Shown: piece after piece, positions 18,680 to 27,157 of the stretch
Layout: each line of letters begins with the position of its first letter
Numbering within the stretch: the first letter of the stretch is position 1
Source: Thalassotalea sp. 1_MG-2023
GTDB lineage: Bacteria; Pseudomonadota; Gammaproteobacteria; Enterobacterales; Alteromonadaceae
NCBI RefSeq assembly: GCF_030546745.1
Contig: NZ_JAUOPD010000002.1
Location: forward strand, 186,001 to 250,000
Length of the DNA stretch: 64,000 nt
Direction: 5' to 3'
Notes under the pieces: generated by a model
Seen by the model: only the letters and a program-made list of their open reading frames with translations
Databases searched by the model: none
Told to the model about the DNA's origin: nothing
Translations under genes and position numbers: made by a program

Positions 18680-19321
18680 ATGGCCGTTGCTGCAAACAAA
18701 CGCTCTGTCATGAACTTATATTCACATGCGGATGATATGTATAGTCATCAAACTCGTATTGTGTTGGCAGAAAAAGGCGTTGGTGTAGATATCCACTTAG
18801 TTGATATGGCGAATTTGCCTGAGGATTTATTAGACTTAAATCCGTATGGAACAGTGCCTACATTAATTGATCGTGAACTAGCGCTTTACGAAGCGTCAAT
18901 TATTATCGAATACTTAGACGAGCGTTTTCCACATCCACCATTGATGCCTGTTTACCCAGTATCACGTGGTCGTAGCCGCTTAATGATGCACAGAATCGAA
19001 CAAGATTGGTATAGCTTAGCGCGTATTATCATGAATGGCAGTGCGGGTGAAGCTGAGAAAGCACGTAAAGAATTAGCAGAAAGCTTGTTAAGCATTGCAC
19101 CAATCTTAAATGAAGCTCCTTATTTTATGAGTGAAGAGTTTAGTTTAGTAGATTGTTACTTAGCTCCGCTATTATGGCGTTTACCTGTTTTCGGTATCGA
19201 ATTAGAAGGCGCAGGATCTAAAGAATTAAAAACATACATGTTACGTGTATTTGAACGTGAATCGTTCCAAGCTTCTTTAACAGAAGTTGAAAGAGAACTT
19301 CGCTTTGGTACTGCAGTTTAA
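18680..19321 (+). CDS. sspA: Stringent starvation protein A
   Basis: A glutathione-S-transferase-fold protein that binds RNA polymerase and alters promoter choice in stationary phase. It begins MAVAANKRSVM as in E. coli, with GGAGG at 18671-18675, so I reject the upstream ATG at 18659. Conserved blocks include YSHQTRIVLAEKGV, LNPYGTVPTLIDREL, YLDERFPHPPLMPVYPV and FSLVDCYLAPLLWRLP. Its stop overlaps the sspB ATG. Confidence 0.96.
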   Translation: MAVAANKRSVMNLYSHADDMYSHQTRIVLAEKGVGVDIHLVDMANLPEDLLDLNPYGTVPTLIDRELALYEASIIIEYLDERFPHPPLMPVYPVSRGRSRLMMHRIEQDWYSLARIIMNGSAGEAEKARKELAESLLSIAPILNEAPYFMSEEFSLVDCYLAPLLWRLPVFGIELEGAGSKELKTYMLRVFERESFQASLTEVERELRFGTAV

Positions 19322-19767
19322 TGTCTGTTGAAATGACATCATCAAAGCCCTACATCGTTAGGGCTTTTTATGATTGGATTTGTGACAATGATCTAACCCC
19401 ATACATTGCCGTTGATGTAAATGTATACGGTGTGTTGGTGCCTATGGCGTTTGTAAATGACGGGCAAATTATACTAAATGTTGCCCCTGGTGCCGTTGGT
19501 TCAATTTCTTTGGAAGGTGAAAACATTGAGTTCACTGCAAGGTTTTCTGGTAAGTTAGAACACCTGACAGTGCCCTATGGTGCTATTTCAGCTATCTATG
19601 CCAAAGAAAATGGTGCAGGTACTTCGTTAGCGATAGAGCACCCTGTTGAAGATGATGAATTGTCACTTTCCCCTGTTAGCGCAGTTGATAATAGCAGTGA
19701 TGATGAGCCAGACCCAACGCCCCCGAGTAAGCCTCGTGGTAGAGCGAGTTTAAAAGTTGTTAAATAA
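19321..19767 (+). CDS. sspB: ClpXP protease specificity-enhancing factor SspB
   Basis: An adaptor that delivers ssrA-tagged and other substrates to ClpXP. The folded substrate-binding domain spans about residues 8-105 (RAFYDWICDNDLTPYIAVDV, FVNDGQIILNVAPGAV, AISAIYAKENGAG). An acidic linker leads to the ClpX-docking tail RGRASLKVVK at the C-terminus, as in E. coli. It overlaps the sspA stop by one base and is followed by an intrinsic terminator. Confidence 0.96.
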   Translation: MSVEMTSSKPYIVRAFYDWICDNDLTPYIAVDVNVYGVLVPMAFVNDGQIILNVAPGAVGSISLEGENIEFTARFSGKLEHLTVPYGAISAIYAKENGAGTSLAIEHPVEDDELSLSPVSAVDNSSDDEPDPTPPSKPRGRASLKVVK

Positions 19768-19770
19768 AAA

Positions 19771-19794
19771 AAACACTCTTTAGAGTGTTTTTTT
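19771..19794 (+). terminator. Terminator after sspB
   Basis: AAACACTCT (19771-19779) pairs with AGAGTGTTT (19782-19790), followed by TTTT. A run of A on the other side makes it usable in both directions for the convergent dolP gene. Confidence 0.8.
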
Positions 19795-19841
19795 ATGTCT
19801 AATGATGTTGTTAACAGATGTTCATCGTTAAGTAAGGCCTG

Positions 19842-20417
19842 TTAGCTTTCAACAATTTCGAACATTTTAAAAACCCGATTGACCCCGCCAACACGACGTG
19901 CAATTTCAACAGCGCTATTGGCTAAACGATTAGTCACAAGACCCATTAGGAATACTTCACCGTTTTCAGTCACCACTTTTACATTATTAGCGTCAAAATC
20001 ATCTTGCTTAAACAAGGCGGTTTTAACCTTAGAGGTTAACCAAACATCATTACTGCGCGTTGAAAGAGAGGTTGTATTGCCAATACGTATTTGATCATGA
20101 ATATATTCGACCCCTTTCACTTGATTAACAGTTTTAATCGCAAGGTTTTTTAAATACGTATTCATCGCCTGCCCGACAATCAGCACTTTACCGTTTACAC
20201 TGATAACTTGTAAGTTCGTATTGTCAGAAATACCAGCCACTTTAGCGAGCTTAGCATGTGCTGCAATTTCAATTTTTTGATCATCAATTTGATTGCCAAT
20301 TGAGCGGTTATCTGCAACAACGCTAGCACCACCGACAACCCCTACCACAGCGGCAGCAACACACCCTTGTAAGATGGAAACAGTAGCAAGTAGCAATATT
20401 CCTTTTTTTGCTTTCAT
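19842..20417 (-). CDS. dolP: Outer membrane BON-domain lipoprotein (DolP/YraP-like)
   Basis: A lipoprotein with a lipobox LQGC near residue 22 and two BON domains (about 45-110 and 120-190; note VNGKVLIVGQA and ENGEVFLMGLV). DolP helps outer-membrane integrity. I place the start at ATG 20417, just after the diaA stop, with GAAGAA upstream; a GTG at 20432 would overlap diaA. The order lpoA-yraN-diaA-dolP is the same as in E. coli. Confidence 0.92.
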   Translation of the reverse strand: MKAKKGILLLATVSILQGCVAAAVVGVVGGASVVADNRSIGNQIDDQKIEIAAHAKLAKVAGISDNTNLQVISVNGKVLIVGQAMNTYLKNLAIKTVNQVKGVEYIHDQIRIGNTTSLSTRSNDVWLTSKVKTALFKQDDFDANNVKVVTENGEVFLMGLVTNRLANSAVEIARRVGGVNRVFKMFEIVES

Positions 20418-20421
20418 GGTG

Positions 20422-21039
<618 letters not shown>

Positions 21040-21420
21040 TCAAAAGGCATTTTTCAGCCAAATAAATTCGGGAATGTTACCGCCTTCGATGGCGATGATA
21101 TCAAATCGACATGCGGTATTATAAGCATTTAGTCCTTGTTGTTGCAGAAAAAATGCGGCTGTTCTACGAATTTTTTCTTGCTTGCTGATGCTTACCGCGG
21201 AAATAGCGCCACCGAAAGCTTTGTTTTTACGGTATTTCACTTCAACAAATACTACGCAGTTACCTTCTTTCATAATTAAGTCAATCTCACCTTGGCGGCT
21301 ATGAAAATTGGCTGTAACAAATATAAGTTGTTGTTTCTCAAGGTACTCGAGCGCTTTTGATTCCCAGTGCTGCCCTGAAGTATTATGTGAATTATTCGAC
21401 GATTTTTTATTCCAAAACAA
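21040..21420 (-). CDS. yraN: YraN family endonuclease-like protein (UPF0102)
   Basis: A 126-residue protein with a restriction-endonuclease-like core: G-Q-HWESKALEYLE, then RQGEIDLIMKEGNCVVFVEVKYR with the D ... E-V-K catalytic pattern. The exact role is unknown. The start is uncertain: TTG at 21420 overlaps the end of lpoA by 14 bases. It sits in the conserved lpoA-yraN-diaA-dolP block. Confidence 0.9.
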   Translation of the reverse strand: MFWNKKSSNNSHNTSGQHWESKALEYLEKQQLIFVTANFHSRQGEIDLIMKEGNCVVFVEVKYRKNKAFGGAISAVSISKQEKIRRTAAFFLQQQGLNAYNTACRFDIIAIEGGNIPEFIWLKNAF

Positions 21421-23251
21421 TTTCTTCTACCTTGTCCCTTTGGTAGCTACCCCACAATAAACTGCGGGTTAAAATACCCTGTTCATTTAATTTTAATACG
21501 CCTGTTTGTCCGTAATGGCGAATGTATGGTTGTTGTTTAAACACTGAAAACTTATGGATCAATGAGTAGCTATCGTACCCCATGGCAAAAATACGCTCAA
21601 GACTATCAGATCTATCTGGCCAGATACGCGAGCTAAGTTGTTTCAGTGATGTATTTTGTTGTTTGCTGGTAAGCTGCCAAGGCATTTCTGTAAACGACAA
21701 GCCGGATAAATCACGACTATCACTTTTATCGCTGTTATGGCTATGGCTTCTTGAGCTTGCAAAGACAGGTATTGCACGGGCGAAAGGTGAAATATTTACG
21801 TCGATATAAGGCTTGAGTAACCGTGTTTCATTGGGGGATGCGACAATATAAATCATGTCGATATCGAGGCGATTTCGCTCTTGCGTTTTTAGCTGTTGTC
21901 GAATTCTTCTATCAATATCAGCTATTCGCTTTTTACTTAAATCGAGTTCTAAGGTACTTTCAAGTTTTTCTTGAACTTTACTGGCATCAGCAAAAGCGAT
22001 TACCTCAGGGGTTCTGCCGGTAATACGTTGCCATTGTTCACTAAAGGTATTGGCAATACGTTGGCTAATACTATCTTGTTGAGCGAACACAATTGGCGAG
22101 GTAAATTGACGACGACTGAGTGTTGTTGCTGCTTGTATTGCTTCATCTTCAGGGTTCATAGAAAGCACAATATGGTTTTCTTTTAGCGTATGTGCTTGAG
22201 GTATGTTCAACAATAATGTGGGTAAATTAAGCTGCGGCTGATTGATATATGCATCAACATTCGATTTAAGCAATGGACCTATTACATGATCTACTTCCAG
22301 TGATGTTAAGTAGTCTGCTAGTGTGCTGTAGTCTGTTGCTACAGAGTCTATGAAATGTAAGCTCGTATCAGCATTATTTTGATAAGCCGCTAAAATACCT
22401 TGCTGAGCAACTTCACCTGCTTTTTTCTGTTTGCCTGATAAAGGTAGTAATACCGCGATGTTATGCTCTTTATCGATATTTTGTACTGTTGTGGCTGACA
22501 GCTTCTCAATTAATACCTGTGCAGGGTGATCGCGAAAATTTCGCTGCCATTGTGTTAAATATCGGTTGAATGTATCAGGTTGATAGCCAAAACGATGGGC
22601 AAAATTTAATAATTGTTGCCAACCGCCGAAGTAAGGAGGATCTAGCTTTGAAAGTTGCTGAATCTCCCATTGCGATAGTTTATTTAGCGAAAGCCAAACG
22701 TCATTCGCTTGCTGTTGGTATTCCAACTCAGAAGATAACGCTAACGCACGCAGTCTTGCATCTACTGAGGCTAGAGGAAGCTGTCTTTGTTGTTGAACAA
22801 TCGCTAATGTTTGATAAAACTCTTTTGGCTGTTGCTGTTCACCACGTAATTTTTTTGCCTGATTCAAATGTTTTAATGCCAGGTCGTATGCTTCAAGCCG
22901 AACTAAACTTTGCGCACTGATCAGCTCTAATTGATATTTTAAACGGTTATTGTCTGTTAATGCCTGGGTTTGCTGTGCTAACCACAGTGCTTTTTTATAT
23001 TGGTTTTCATTATTAAATTGCTGTGCCGCAAATAAAAAATATTGCGTGGCTGTTTCACCGGTACTATTTTTTGCTAGCGCAAGATAGTCATTAGCTGACT
23101 CAGTTAAATTTTCGTTGCTTGATATTTGAGTATTGTCGCTGCTTTTAACGGGCTTCTTGTCTGGCTTTGTGGCACAACTTGTGAGCACTAAAAGCGTAAT
23201 AACAGAGAAGATAACGCGCAAACGTTTAACACTAACGTAATGATATGCCAC
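21407..23251 (-). CDS. lpoA: Penicillin-binding protein activator LpoA
   Basis: An outer-membrane lipoprotein that reaches through peptidoglycan to stimulate PBP1A. A lipobox (LTSC) ends the signal peptide, followed by a TPR-like helical N-domain (to about residue 240). The C-terminal domain has a periplasmic-binding-protein-like fold (NIAVLLPLSGKQKKAGEVAQ ... IVFAQQDSISQRIA ... FAMGYDSYSLI). GTG at 23251 has AGGG seven bases upstream and is preferred over TTG at 23257. It is divergent from rsmI across 86 bases. Confidence 0.92.
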   Translation of the reverse strand: MAYHYVSVKRLRVIFSVITLLVLTSCATKPDKKPVKSSDNTQISSNENLTESANDYLALAKNSTGETATQYFLFAAQQFNNENQYKKALWLAQQTQALTDNNRLKYQLELISAQSLVRLEAYDLALKHLNQAKKLRGEQQQPKEFYQTLAIVQQQRQLPLASVDARLRALALSSELEYQQQANDVWLSLNKLSQWEIQQLSKLDPPYFGGWQQLLNFAHRFGYQPDTFNRYLTQWQRNFRDHPAQVLIEKLSATTVQNIDKEHNIAVLLPLSGKQKKAGEVAQQGILAAYQNNADTSLHFIDSVATDYSTLADYLTSLEVDHVIGPLLKSNVDAYINQPQLNLPTLLLNIPQAHTLKENHIVLSMNPEDEAIQAATTLSRRQFTSPIVFAQQDSISQRIANTFSEQWQRITGRTPEVIAFADASKVQEKLESTLELDLSKKRIADIDRRIRQQLKTQERNRLDIDMIYIVASPNETRLLKPYIDVNISPFARAIPVFASSRSHSHNSDKSDSRDLSGLSFTEMPWQLTSKQQNTSLKQLSSRIWPDRSDSLERIFAMGYDSYSLIHKFSVFKQQPYIRHYGQTGVLKLNEQGILTRSLLWGSYQRDKVEEIVLE

Positions 23252-23337
23252 AAACAAACCCTATAAATGATGGATCTTTTCAATCGATATTGCTTTATAA
23301 TAAACGTCATTGACTCTTTGCTCAACAGAACTATTAA

Positions 23338-24186
23338 ATGACTTTAGCTGAAGATAACTCAGGTACCTTATATATTGTTGCCACTCCTATTGGTAATTTA
23401 GGCGATATTAGCCAGCGGGCAATTGATACTTTGCGTGCAGTAGATGTTATTGCTTGTGAAGATACCAGGCACTCTAAAAAACTCTTATCTGCCTTTTCAA
23501 TAAGCGGTAAAACAATATCACTGCATGATCACAATGAGCGGCAAAAGCAGGAATACATTGGTTCACTGCTTGCCTCGGGGAGCGATGTTGCATTAGTTTC
23601 TGATGCTGGTACGCCTTTGATTAGTGATCCAGGTTTTCACCTTGTACGTTATTGTCGACAACAAGGATTAAACGTGTCACCCGTACCTGGCGCATGTGCA
23701 GCAATCTCGGCGTTATCTGTTGCTGGGTTACCGACAGATCGTTTTGCTTTTGAAGGCTTCTTACCCGCTAAAACAGGGGCAAGACAAGCCATACTTCAAG
23801 GGCTTGCAAACGAAACTAGAACTATGGTGTTTTACGATGCACCTAGACGAGCCATTGATACGGTACAAGATATTGTTACGGTGCTAGGTGAGAGTCGATA
23901 TTTAGTGATAGCTCGTGAACTGACAAAAACATTCGAAACCATCTACTCTAATACCGCCGGTGAAATGTTAAATTGGTTGTCGCAAGATGCGAATCAATTA
24001 AAAGGTGAAATGGTGCTGATTATTGAAGGTGCGCCTGAAAAAATATCAGAAATAACACCTGAGGTTGAACGTGCGCTAAAGCGACTACTAAAGGAATTGC
24101 CACCTAAAAAAGCCTGTGCCGTGACTGCCGATTTATATGAAGTGAATAAAAAAGCACTCTATGATTTAACACTAAGTTATAAATAG
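23338..24186 (+). CDS. rsmI: 16S rRNA (cytidine-1402-2'-O)-methyltransferase
   Basis: A SAM-dependent methyltransferase of the tetrapyrrole methylase fold that modifies C1402 in the decoding centre. The N-terminal block TLYIVATPIGNLGDIS is diagnostic, with CEDTRHSKKLL, SDAGTPLISDPG and FEGFLPAK following. The C-terminal small domain includes PPKKACAVTADLY. Length 282 aa. Divergent from lpoA as in enterobacteria. Confidence 0.95.
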   Translation: MTLAEDNSGTLYIVATPIGNLGDISQRAIDTLRAVDVIACEDTRHSKKLLSAFSISGKTISLHDHNERQKQEYIGSLLASGSDVALVSDAGTPLISDPGFHLVRYCRQQGLNVSPVPGACAAISALSVAGLPTDRFAFEGFLPAKTGARQAILQGLANETRTMVFYDAPRRAIDTVQDIVTVLGESRYLVIARELTKTFETIYSNTAGEMLNWLSQDANQLKGEMVLIIEGAPEKISEITPEVERALKRLLKELPPKKACAVTADLYEVNKKALYDLTLSYK

Positions 24187-24412
24187 GTATTACACTGTTT
24201 TCGGTAATAAAATGTGCTATTGATTTTAACAAGAGTGAGTTGTTAAACATGTACATGTACCGTATTGTAAATAGAATTTTCAACACATTGACAAAACTAT
24301 CGGGCACAATATTTTAATGTGGGAAATTATTAAGGCCTTTAAAAGGCAGCTTTAAAAATAACAGGCGCTTAAAGCGTAAAATGATGAACGGATAAACGCA
24401 CACTAAATAAAA

Positions 24413-25651
24413 ATGATTAAACCACTGATAAAATTCTTCACAAAAATGTCAACCGTAGAGTTAATTATGACGCTACGCGGTTTATCGATAATACTGCAAG
24501 TTTTCTTATTATTATTTGTTAATTTGATTTTACATTATCAACTTCCTTGGTTACCGATGTTTATCATTATCGCACTTGAGCTTGCGTTTAATGTTGCCAG
24601 CTTTTCGATAACCCGAAATGGGGCGAGCTCTAAAAAAAATCATGTGTTAATACAATTGCTCGCTGATGTGTTTTTTCTCGGCTGCTTGCTTTATTTCAGC
24701 GGTGGTGCGACCAACGCGTTTGTTTCTTTATTATTGGTGCCTATTGCTATTGCCGCGATCACTTTGTCATTCTGGCGCGGGTTAATTATTGCAAGCTGCG
24801 CCATCGTTATTTACTCCGTATTACTTTGGACCATGCCAATGCATGTAATGCATGGCAATATGGCTGGGCACTTTATTGGAATGTGGATTAATTTTCTGTT
24901 TTCTGCTTTAGTGTTGTCTCTTATTGTTGGATATTTAGCACGTGCGATTACGCGTAGAGAAACAACCATTGCAAAATTTCGAGAGCAACAACTTAAAAAA
25001 GAACGCATCATTGCACTAGGTGTTGCTTCTGCACAAGTAACACACAATTTAGCAACGCCACTGGCAACACTACAGCTACTCTCAGAAGAACTCGCTGAAC
25101 AACCACAAATGCCTGCGGACTTACTCGATGATATTGAAAAACAGGTTGCCCGTTGCGCAGAAAGTTTACACGCGTTTAGAGTGACTACAGAACATATTAA
25201 AACCAATGAAAAGCAGCCAATTAGTTGTGCCAATATTCATCAACAAATTAAGCATCATTGCCAATTAACCTACCCTGAAGTGAACTTCACATTTATCGAC
25301 AACACGCTTGATTCTCGCATTGAAATTGATGGCTCATTCATCCCTGCTGTGGTTAATGTGATTGATAATGCCGTTCATGCAAGCCAAGAAAGTCAAAATA
25401 AAACGATAGAGATTGAATCTTATTTGCAGGATCAACAATGGTGTTTATCAATAAAAGATTTCGGTAAAGGCTTTGTTATTGAACAACTACATGAATTGGG
25501 CGACTTCCCACAACTGAGCGAACATGGTTTTGGTGTTTCAATTATGCTAAGCAATGCGAGCCTTGAAAGGTTGCAAGGTAAACTCTGGCTTGATAATCAT
25601 CAAGCTGGCGGTGCAGTTGTACTTATCACCATGCCGATAATAGTAGATTGA
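24413..25651 (+). CDS. regB: RegB/PrrB/ActS-type redox sensor histidine kinase
   Basis: Membrane sensor with about six transmembrane segments (residues 20-175), then a kinase core. The quinone-site heptapeptide, GGxxNPF in RegB, reads GGATNAF (97-103) with Pro replaced by Ala. The H-box is THNLATPLATL (His211). A cysteine at 248 in VARCAESL corresponds to the redox-active Cys265 of RegB. HATPase motifs are DNAVHASQES, DFGKGF and GFGVSIML. The response regulator follows two bases after the stop. In other bacteria the pair controls respiratory, nitrogen and carbon genes in response to redox state; targets here are unknown. Confidence 0.87.
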   Translation: MIKPLIKFFTKMSTVELIMTLRGLSIILQVFLLLFVNLILHYQLPWLPMFIIIALELAFNVASFSITRNGASSKKNHVLIQLLADVFFLGCLLYFSGGATNAFVSLLLVPIAIAAITLSFWRGLIIASCAIVIYSVLLWTMPMHVMHGNMAGHFIGMWINFLFSALVLSLIVGYLARAITRRETTIAKFREQQLKKERIIALGVASAQVTHNLATPLATLQLLSEELAEQPQMPADLLDDIEKQVARCAESLHAFRVTTEHIKTNEKQPISCANIHQQIKHHCQLTYPEVNFTFIDNTLDSRIEIDGSFIPAVVNVIDNAVHASQESQNKTIEIESYLQDQQWCLSIKDFGKGFVIEQLHELGDFPQLSEHGFGVSIMLSNASLERLQGKLWLDNHQAGGAVVLITMPIIVD

Positions 25652-25653
25652 AG

Positions 25654-26193
25654 ATGAAAGTGTTATTAATTGAAGATGATTGCGCTTACGCATCTGTTTT
25701 AGCAAGAAGGCTAAGTAAGCACCAATTACAAGTTGAGCATTGTGAAACTAATTCAGAAGCATTGCTGATGGTGAGAAACTTCTTACCTGAAGTCGTGTTA
25801 TTGGACATGTATTTAGCCGGTGACAGTGGGTTACCTTTAATTTCACCGATAAAACATTTATTACCCAACTGCCGTATTATTTTGCTCACTGGCTATGCAA
25901 GTATTGCTACCGCTGTAGAAGCAATTAAGTTAGGTGCCGATGATTATCTCGCTAAACCCATAGATACCGAAACGTTATTAAAAACGCTTAAAGTTACCGT
26001 GAAAACAGCTGTTAATGAACAAATCTCAATCCCTGATAAACTTAGTGCTGAACAAGCAGAGTGGGAGCATATTCAGCAAGTGCTAAAGGCGAATAAGGGG
26101 AATATTTCTGCAGCAGCTCGGCACTTATCAATGCATCGACGTACACTACAAAGAAAGCTAAAAAAACGCCCTAGTTTTCATCAGAAAAGCTAG
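25654..26193 (+). CDS. regA: RegA/PrrA/ActR-type response regulator
   Basis: A 179-residue regulator with a receiver domain (DD pair at 8-9, phospho-acceptor Asp51 in LLDMYLAGDSG, Lys in YLAKPID). A short linker leads to a Fis-type helix-turn-helix with the family signature NISAAARHLSMHRRTLQRKL. I prefer the ATG at 25654; a TTG at 25648 would overlap regB. A terminator for the opposite strand lies inside the last codons. Confidence 0.88.
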   Translation: MKVLLIEDDCAYASVLARRLSKHQLQVEHCETNSEALLMVRNFLPEVVLLDMYLAGDSGLPLISPIKHLLPNCRIILLTGYASIATAVEAIKLGADDYLAKPIDTETLLKTLKVTVKTAVNEQISIPDKLSAEQAEWEHIQQVLKANKGNISAAARHLSMHRRTLQRKLKKRPSFHQKS

Positions 26194-26196
26194 GGC
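26160..26196 (-). terminator. Minus-strand terminator inside the 3' end of regA
   Basis: GCCCTAG (26168-26174) pairs with CTAGGGC (26190-26196), with further TTTTC/GAAAA pairing inside. Read on the minus strand, the stem is followed by seven T. It therefore terminates leftward transcription, fitting the decayed receptor gene at 26228. It may also fold in the regA transcript. Confidence 0.6.
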
Positions 26197-26227
26197 TAGG
26201 GTACAGGCAAGTGCCTATATGCGGAAC

Positions 26228-26488
26228 TTAAAATTGAAACGTGGCAGCAAGCCAGAAATTACGAGCTGTGCTAGGAATACGTGACATTGATGGAATATCG
26301 CTACCGTTTATACGATTATAAGCAGCTAAATGATCTTGATATTCACGATCGAATAGATTTGAAATTCCGAAATCAAGTGTCAGGCTGTTTGACCATTGAT
26401 AGCCACCAATTAAGTCTATATAGCTATAGCCTGACGATTTTTGCTTAAGTTTGTTCAATGATGTACTGCATAACATTATATGATTCAT
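26228..26488 (-). pseudogene. TonB-dependent receptor remnant (C-terminal barrel end)
   Basis: Only the last ~70 residues of an outer-membrane TonB-dependent receptor remain. The terminal beta-strands are clear: YIDLIGGYQWSNSLTLDFGI, NLFDREYQDHLAAYNRING and RNFWLAATFQF with the final aromatic residue. The first ~15 codons of the open frame do not look like receptor, and the plug and most of the barrel are missing from the upstream DNA. The gene was probably deleted, leaving its 3' end and terminator. Confidence 0.8.
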
Positions 26489-26638
26489 TGTATATTCGTA
26501 GATTTATAATGGTATATTTTGGTAAAGCAAGCTGAAAAACAAGCATAAAAATAGAAAGTGCGACAATATGTCACAGGCTTAGTTAATTGCTGCAAGCAGG
26601 TTAAATCACAAATAATAATTGGCAAATAGAAGTAAGCT

Positions 26639-26667
26639 TTGTTGTTATCTGGTGATTAGGGTAGAAT
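26639..26667 (+). promoter_or_regulatory. rnpB promoter
   Basis: TTGTTG (26639-26644) and TAGAAT (26662-26667) are 17 bases apart. A GC-rich discriminator (GCGCCCC) leads into the predicted RNA start at 26675, as expected for a stringently controlled stable RNA. Confidence 0.6.
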
Positions 26668-26674
26668 GCGCCCC

Positions 26675-27070
26675 GAGTTAGCGAGACAATCGCTGCTTGT
26701 TCGTTGTATTTAGTATTTCGATAGTAAATAGACAGGACAAGGGGAGGAAAGTCCGGGCTCCAAAGAGCAGGGTGCCAGATAACGTCTGGGCGGCGTAAGC
26801 CGACGACAAGTGCAGCAGAGAGAAGACCGCCGATGGCTAGCAATAGCACAGGTAAGGCTGAAAGGGTGCGGTAAGAGCGCACCGGGCCACTGGTAACAGT
26901 TGGCAGCAGGGTAAACTCCACCCGGAGCAAGACCAAATAGGGTTTCATACGGCGTGGCTCGCGTTGAAACCGGGTAGGTTGCTTGAGCTATGGAGCGATC
27001 CATAGCCTAGACGAATGATTGTCACTTTTCTTCGGAAAAGATACAGAACCCGGCTTATGTGCTAACTCAT
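26675..27070 (+). ncRNA. rnpB: RNase P RNA (M1 RNA, bacterial class A)
   Basis: The catalytic RNA that matures tRNA 5' ends. Conserved elements match E. coli M1 in order: GAGGAAAGTCCGGGCTCC (CR I), CAGGGTGCCAG, GAAAGGGTGCGGTAAGAGCG (P10-12 region), GTAAACTCCACCCGGAGCAA (CR IV) and ACAGAACCCGGCTTAT (CR V). The 5' GAGTTAGC pairs with the 3' GCTAACTC to form P1, which fixes the ends to within a few bases. A terminator follows at 27080. Confidence 0.97.
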
Positions 27071-27079
27071 TTATTCTTA

Positions 27080-27108
27080 AACCCTGATGGCAACATCAGG
27101 GTTTTTCT
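27080..27108 (+). terminator. Terminator of rnpB
   Basis: AACCCTGATG (27080-27089), loop GCAA and CATCAGGGTT (27094-27103) form a perfect 10-bp stem, followed by TTTCTT. Confidence 0.85.
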
Positions 27109-27157
27109 TATCAGATAAACTGATGGCACGTGAAATGCACCGATAAAGTGATAAATG

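Noticed and set aside
22570-22920. 116-codon plus-strand frame inside lpoA
   Set aside because: Antisense shadow of a well-supported gene.
24245-24265. Tandem CATGTA repeat before regB
   Set aside because: Very short self-complementary sequence, likely by chance; no second copy near related genes.
24811-25233. 140-codon minus-strand frame inside regB
   Set aside because: Antisense shadow; Ser/Cys-rich composition typical of a mirrored membrane gene.
26710-27003. Open reading frames on the minus strand across rnpB
   Set aside because: They are antisense to the highly conserved RNase P RNA and have no protein-like features.
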